A stretch of 64,000 nt of DNA, from NCBI GenBank assembly GCA_002415135.1, contig DIBY01000016.1, positions 1 through 64,000 on the forward strand, given 5' to 3'. Shown piece by piece: positions 60,471 through 64,000 of the stretch. The DNA comes from Flavobacteriales bacterium UBA5040. Lineage in GTDB: Bacteria; Bacteroidota; Bacteroidia; Flavobacteriales; Weeksellaceae. How positions within the stretch are numbered: position 1 is the first letter of the stretch; the number at the start of each line of letters is the position of its first letter. Made by a program: the position numbers and the translations under genes. Under the pieces are notes generated by a model that was not told the DNA's origin, did no database searches, and worked only from the letters and a program-made list of their open reading frames with translations.

Positions 60471-61862
60471 TTATTGAATATTATATTTTTTCGATCTAAA
60501 ATCTAATTTTTTTAATCCTTGCTGAATTTCTGGCGCATTCATAAATAACTTCCAGATCAAACCTGTTCTGTAATTCTCGATCATGGGCGAAATTGTTCCC
60601 TGATCAATGGCCAAATATCGTGGCGTAAACCAGTTTTCATAGTTAATTGAAGTGGCATCATAAGGTCCAGCTGAACCAATAAATTGTGGTTTCTGCTGAT
60701 ACAAAAATCTTAAAAAATCCATTGATTCTTTTGGCGTGTACGGAAAACTACTTAGCGCGGCAGTTGGATTAATGACGCCGGAATCATTGATCGGCGTATG
60801 AGCCGTATAACCAGCTGAACCATCTTTATTTCTGGTATATCCCGCTGAAAGCCCCCAATAATTAGGTCCATAACCTTTCCACTTTTTAGGATTTTCAACG
60901 CAGTATTTATAATCGATTATTACGTGATTTTTATTTAAATCAAAATAATTGAAAACAAATCTATCGGATAAACCTGTTGGGTCTAAGGCAAGGTAAGAAT
61001 ACTGTGCCCAAAAAAGTGGACCGCCGTATTCTTCAGCTCCATTGTGTTTCACGTATATCGGTAAGCCGTATTTTGTTTTATCCGTAGTGTAGGTTCCATC
61101 TTTAGTCCAACCTTTATAATAAGTTTCCGCATCGATCGGATGCGTTGGTGAAGAGGCTGCTAAAATATAGGTTACTAAAGTTTCATCATAACCTTTTAAT
61201 GGAAAATTCATATCCCAGCCGTACGTTGGTGACCAATGCCAATAAAGCGTTTTTTCGCCACCTTTGGTGTACCAGTTCCACTCTACTCCTTTCCAGAGCC
61301 CATCCATTTTTTGAGCAAGAATTTTCTCTTCTGTATTTCCGTTTTTAAAGTATTCGCGTACTGAAATAATTCCCTGAACTAAAAAGGCGGTTTCTACTAA
61401 GTCTCCACCATTGTCTTTTTTTCCAAACGGAACGGTTTTACCGGTTTCGCCATTGATCCAATGCGACCATGCGCCGTGATGACGATCTGATTTGGCGAGA
61501 AAATCTGCCATCGTGGTCAGTCTTTTCACCGCTTCTTTCCGTGGGATAAAATTTCTTTCAATCCCAACCAAAATAGTCATCATTCCGAATCCCGAACCGC
61601 CGGTGGTAATTACATTTTTATCATTTTGCGGGTAAATGCCGTCTTCATGGTAACGCTCTCTTCCTAACATGGAATTAGGTTCTGCATATTCCCAAAAATA
61701 TTTTAAAACGTCCTTTTGAACTTGGGTCATCAAAACCTCATCTGCTGTATTTAAAGGATTTTCAGTGGAAACAATTGCTGGTTTCACACTTTCACACGAC
61801 AGTAGTGATAAAGTTAGAAGTCCGGAAATAAGGGCAATTTTATTCATTACTATTTTCTTCAT
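60471..61862 (-). CDS. GH144-like lipoprotein (probable endo-beta-1,2-glucanase) 1
   Basis: The 463-residue lipoprotein (signal to LLSC, Cys23) has a glucoamylase-like (alpha/alpha)6 domain. The conserved blocks are VQKDVLKYFWEYAEPNSMLG, TGGSGFGMMTILVGIER, HHGAWSHWINGETG, DLVETAFLVQGI, YWHWSPTYGWDMNFPLKGYDE and SAGPYDATSINYENWFTPRYLA. These match the Glycoamylase family used by GH144 endo-beta-1,2-glucanases. An upstream paralogue lies 13 bases away. Start ATG at 61862, or 61847 as an alternative. Confidence 0.85.
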   Translation of the reverse strand: MKKIVMNKIALISGLLTLSLLSCESVKPAIVSTENPLNTADEVLMTQVQKDVLKYFWEYAEPNSMLGRERYHEDGIYPQNDKNVITTGGSGFGMMTILVGIERNFIPRKEAVKRLTTMADFLAKSDRHHGAWSHWINGETGKTVPFGKKDNGGDLVETAFLVQGIISVREYFKNGNTEEKILAQKMDGLWKGVEWNWYTKGGEKTLYWHWSPTYGWDMNFPLKGYDETLVTYILAASSPTHPIDAETYYKGWTKDGTYTTDKTKYGLPIYVKHNGAEEYGGPLFWAQYSYLALDPTGLSDRFVFNYFDLNKNHVIIDYKYCVENPKKWKGYGPNYWGLSAGYTRNKDGSAGYTAHTPINDSGVINPTAALSSFPYTPKESMDFLRFLYQQKPQFIGSAGPYDATSINYENWFTPRYLAIDQGTISPMIENYRTGLIWKLFMNAPEIQQGLKKLDFRSKKYNIQ

Positions 61863-61875
61863 TACTTAGTAGATC

Positions 61876-63267
61876 TTAGAATCCATATTGGGTTGAATGG
61901 AAGCCCAATTTAATTAATCCCTGTTTAATATCGGGAGCATTCATAAATAAATTCCACAAGAAGGCTGATTTATGATTTTCGATCATGGGAGAAATTGGTC
62001 CCTGGTCAATCGCCAAATATCTTGGCGTTAACCAATTAAAATGTATCGAATAAGCATCGTAAGGTCCTGCAACTCCAATATATTTCGAATAATTATCATT
62101 GTATAGAAAACGTAAATAGTTCATACTTTCGGTTGGAGTGTAAGGCATACTTGAAATCGCTGCTGTTGGAGAAATTACGCCTAAATCATTTGTGGGTTGA
62201 TGCGCAGAATAGCCGGTTGTTCCGTCTGAGTTACGACTATAACTCGCTGTTAACCCCCAGTTTTTAGCACTGTAACCAGTCCAGTTTTTAGGGTTTGCAG
62301 TGGCATACTGATGCATGATTTTAGCATGATTTTTAGTTGCATTACCGTAATTGACATATTCATCAGTAAGACCACGAGGATCTAAACCCAGGAAAGAATA
62401 GTGTGAAAAGAACATAGGACCGACCGTTCCGCTTGCGCCGTTATGATTGACTACTAAAGGAATTCCATATTGGGAAGCAGAACTTTTTATACTTCCGTTT
62501 CTGGCCCAACCCTGTTGATAAACTGTTTTATCAATCGAATAATTTGGAGATGCTGCTGACAAAATATAAGTGATGATCGTTTCATCGTATCCCTGAATTT
62601 TAAGATTCATTTGAAAATCATAATTTGGAGACCAGTGCCAATATAAAACGTTTTGACCTTGCGTGTACCAATTCCACTCTACCCCTTTCCAAAGTGAATC
62701 GGCTTTTTCTGACAATGCAAGTTCGGAAGGATCAGTAGAATTTTTAAAATATTCACGGACGCAGATTAAACCTTGTACGAGAAATGCTGTTTCAACCAAG
62801 TCGCCACCATTATCCATTGTTCCAAAAGGAATTACATTTCCGTTAGTTCCATTGATCCAATGGGACCAGGCGCCATGAAACCTGTTTGCATTCTGTAGAA
62901 AATTTAGTGAAGTTGTTAATCGGGAAACTGCTTCTGAACGAGGAACATTTCCATTTTTAATGCCTACTAAAATCGTCATTAAACCAAAACCAGATCCACC
63001 AGTACTGACGACTGAAGCATCTGCGCCTGGATTATCAGTATGATATCTTTCGCGTGCTAGTTTTGAATTCACCTCAGCATAATCCCAAAAATATTTGGTG
63101 GCATCTTTTTGAACCATATCAATGATTTGAGAATCGGTATAGACGATGCTTGCAGGCGGCTCACCTGAATGTGGTGGAATAAATATTTCTCTGTCTCCAC
63201 TAGAGCAACTGCCACAGCTTAATGCTATGGCAGTTACTATGTAGAGATGTAAATAACGTAATTTCAT
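61876..63267 (-). CDS. GH144-like lipoprotein (probable endo-beta-1,2-glucanase) 2
   Basis: The 463-residue protein is a tandem paralogue of the gene at 60471. The lipoprotein signal MKLRYLHLYIVTAIALSCGSC leads into MVQKDATKYFWDYAEVNSKLA, TGGSGFGLMTILVGI, HGAWSHWINGTNG, DLVETAFLVQGL, YWHWSPNYDFQMNLKIQGYDE and GVAGPYDAYSIHFNWLTPRYLA. The two copies have the same length and motif order but differ throughout, so the duplication is old. Its start directly follows the LamG gene stop. Confidence 0.85.
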   Translation of the reverse strand: MKLRYLHLYIVTAIALSCGSCSSGDREIFIPPHSGEPPASIVYTDSQIIDMVQKDATKYFWDYAEVNSKLARERYHTDNPGADASVVSTGGSGFGLMTILVGIKNGNVPRSEAVSRLTTSLNFLQNANRFHGAWSHWINGTNGNVIPFGTMDNGGDLVETAFLVQGLICVREYFKNSTDPSELALSEKADSLWKGVEWNWYTQGQNVLYWHWSPNYDFQMNLKIQGYDETIITYILSAASPNYSIDKTVYQQGWARNGSIKSSASQYGIPLVVNHNGASGTVGPMFFSHYSFLGLDPRGLTDEYVNYGNATKNHAKIMHQYATANPKNWTGYSAKNWGLTASYSRNSDGTTGYSAHQPTNDLGVISPTAAISSMPYTPTESMNYLRFLYNDNYSKYIGVAGPYDAYSIHFNWLTPRYLAIDQGPISPMIENHKSAFLWNLFMNAPDIKQGLIKLGFHSTQYGF

Positions 63268-64000
63268 TTATCTTTTTTTGGTAAACAAGGTCTGAACTTC
63301 TGCCGCAGACAATGGTGTAGTGTACATTCTAAACTGGTCGATTCCACCGGTCCAAGAATTTTTTAACCAGTCATCGCCATTATTTGCAATTTCAGCTGGG
63401 GTAAATTCCTGAGGTCCCGCTCCTATTTTTAAACCTGTAATTTTAGCAGGTTCTAAAACGATGTTACCATGACCTGTCCATTCAGATGTTGGTTTTGGCT
63501 GTCCATCTACATATAAGGTCATTACAGACGTACCACCATCATAAACAAAAGCTAAATGATGCCAGTTTCCATCATATATTCCTGCGACAAATCCAGTTGA
63601 AGCCCATGGAACCCATTCGAACCATTTCTCGCCTGTTTTATCTCTAACAAAAAATTTCAGAATAGGCTCAGCTACAGAACCTTCAGTTAGTAAAAACATT
63701 GATCCACCAGACCAGTGGTAACCATCAACTGCAGGCATACTGAAAACATGATCTGTCTTCATCACACTTTTTTTTGTCCAAACAGAAACGGTAAAACTTC
63801 CGGCATTTTTTGCAAAATCGTTAGCATTTGAATACTTAATATATTTATAATTTGCACCTTGCACGCCTTTGCCTTTTGCACCATCAATAGAAGCTAAAGG
63901 ATTATCGTTTGGAAATTTCGCTTTGACACTGTCAACCGCATTCATCAAAGGATTGTTCGTAGTTCCATCAAAAGCGACATAAAACTTCAAAGGTCCACCA
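63268..64000 (-). CDS. LamG/concanavalin-like domain protein, partial (N-terminus outside)
   Basis: The frame stays open to the window edge, so only the C-terminal 240 or more residues are seen. The region has a LamG-like jelly-roll: SFTVSVWTKKSV, DGNWHHLAFVYDGGTSVMTLYVDG, WTGGIDQFRMYTTPLSAAEV. Such domains end SusE/SusF-type surface glycan-binding lipoproteins next to glycoside hydrolases. Its stop is directly before the GH144-like gene start, so they share a transcript. SusC/SusD genes would be expected just outside the window. Confidence 0.75.
   Translation of the reverse strand, partial: GGPLKFYVAFDGTTNNPLMNAVDSVKAKFPNDNPLASIDGAKGKGVQGANYKYIKYSNANDFAKNAGSFTVSVWTKKSVMKTDHVFSMPAVDGYHWSGGSMFLLTEGSVAEPILKFFVRDKTGEKWFEWVPWASTGFVAGIYDGNWHHLAFVYDGGTSVMTLYVDGQPKPTSEWTGHGNIVLEPAKITGLKIGAGPQEFTPAEIANNGDDWLKNSWTGGIDQFRMYTTPLSAAEVQTLFTKKR

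Overview
The window is a chromosomal segment of a low-GC member of the Bacteroidota, most likely class Flavobacteriia near Chryseobacterium/Kaistella. The evidence is: promoters of the TAnnTTTG type upstream of lysS, gyrB, rpsF, the trp leader and others; a type IX secretion C-terminal signal; a short-chain-type threonine dehydrogenase; and gene content typical of that group. The assignment is inferred from protein sequence alone.

Layout. 1-6000: the 5' end of tRNA-Leu, an MBL-fold hydrolase, a conserved 478-residue protein, a GAF protein, a GNAT acetyltransferase, a 2-oxo-acid dehydrogenase E2, an ABM-domain protein and a secreted peptide-deformylase-like protein with an altered metal motif. 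6190-14040: lipB and a complete trpEGDCFBA operon, read leftward. It is preceded by a leader peptide with three consecutive Trp codons and a terminator hairpin, a classical attenuator. 14340-21714: a CzcCBA-type metal efflux operon that also carries a cytochrome b561-like protein and a small membrane protein. 21934-28749: lysS (with a decayed duplicate of its own 3' end), osmC, gyrB, a DUF5684 protein, a lipoprotein and a lipid kinase. 28746-39825: a photoprotection region. A leftward operon (TetR-like, ABC1 kinase, DUF2805, flavin reductase, a 50-residue DUF2256 zinc protein, SDR, MarR, photolyase) stands back to back with a rightward carotenoid operon (crtI, crtB, crtZ and others). 40005-47556: a Crp-like regulator, ggt, threonine dehydrogenase, a NodB-fold protein, a T9SS-exported protein and a ClC channel.

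47560-52582 is the accessory region: single, unrelated, co-oriented small genes separated by about 109-bp imperfect palindromes, an IS110-family element with a candidate bridge RNA, and a HEPN-like gene. It looks like a cassette array and is the most unusual part of the window. 53048-57168: a lipoprotein, rpsF-rpsR-rplI, a repeat-rich spacer, and an FMN-binding glutamate synthase-like protein. 57270-64000: a leftward polysaccharide locus (LamG protein, two tandem GH144-like lipoproteins, an esterase, a GH3 beta-glucosidase), probably aimed at beta-1,2-glucan.

A family of short non-coding repeats (about 75-115 bp, six copies found, all intergenic) runs through the window. Several other palindromic intergenic elements are also present.
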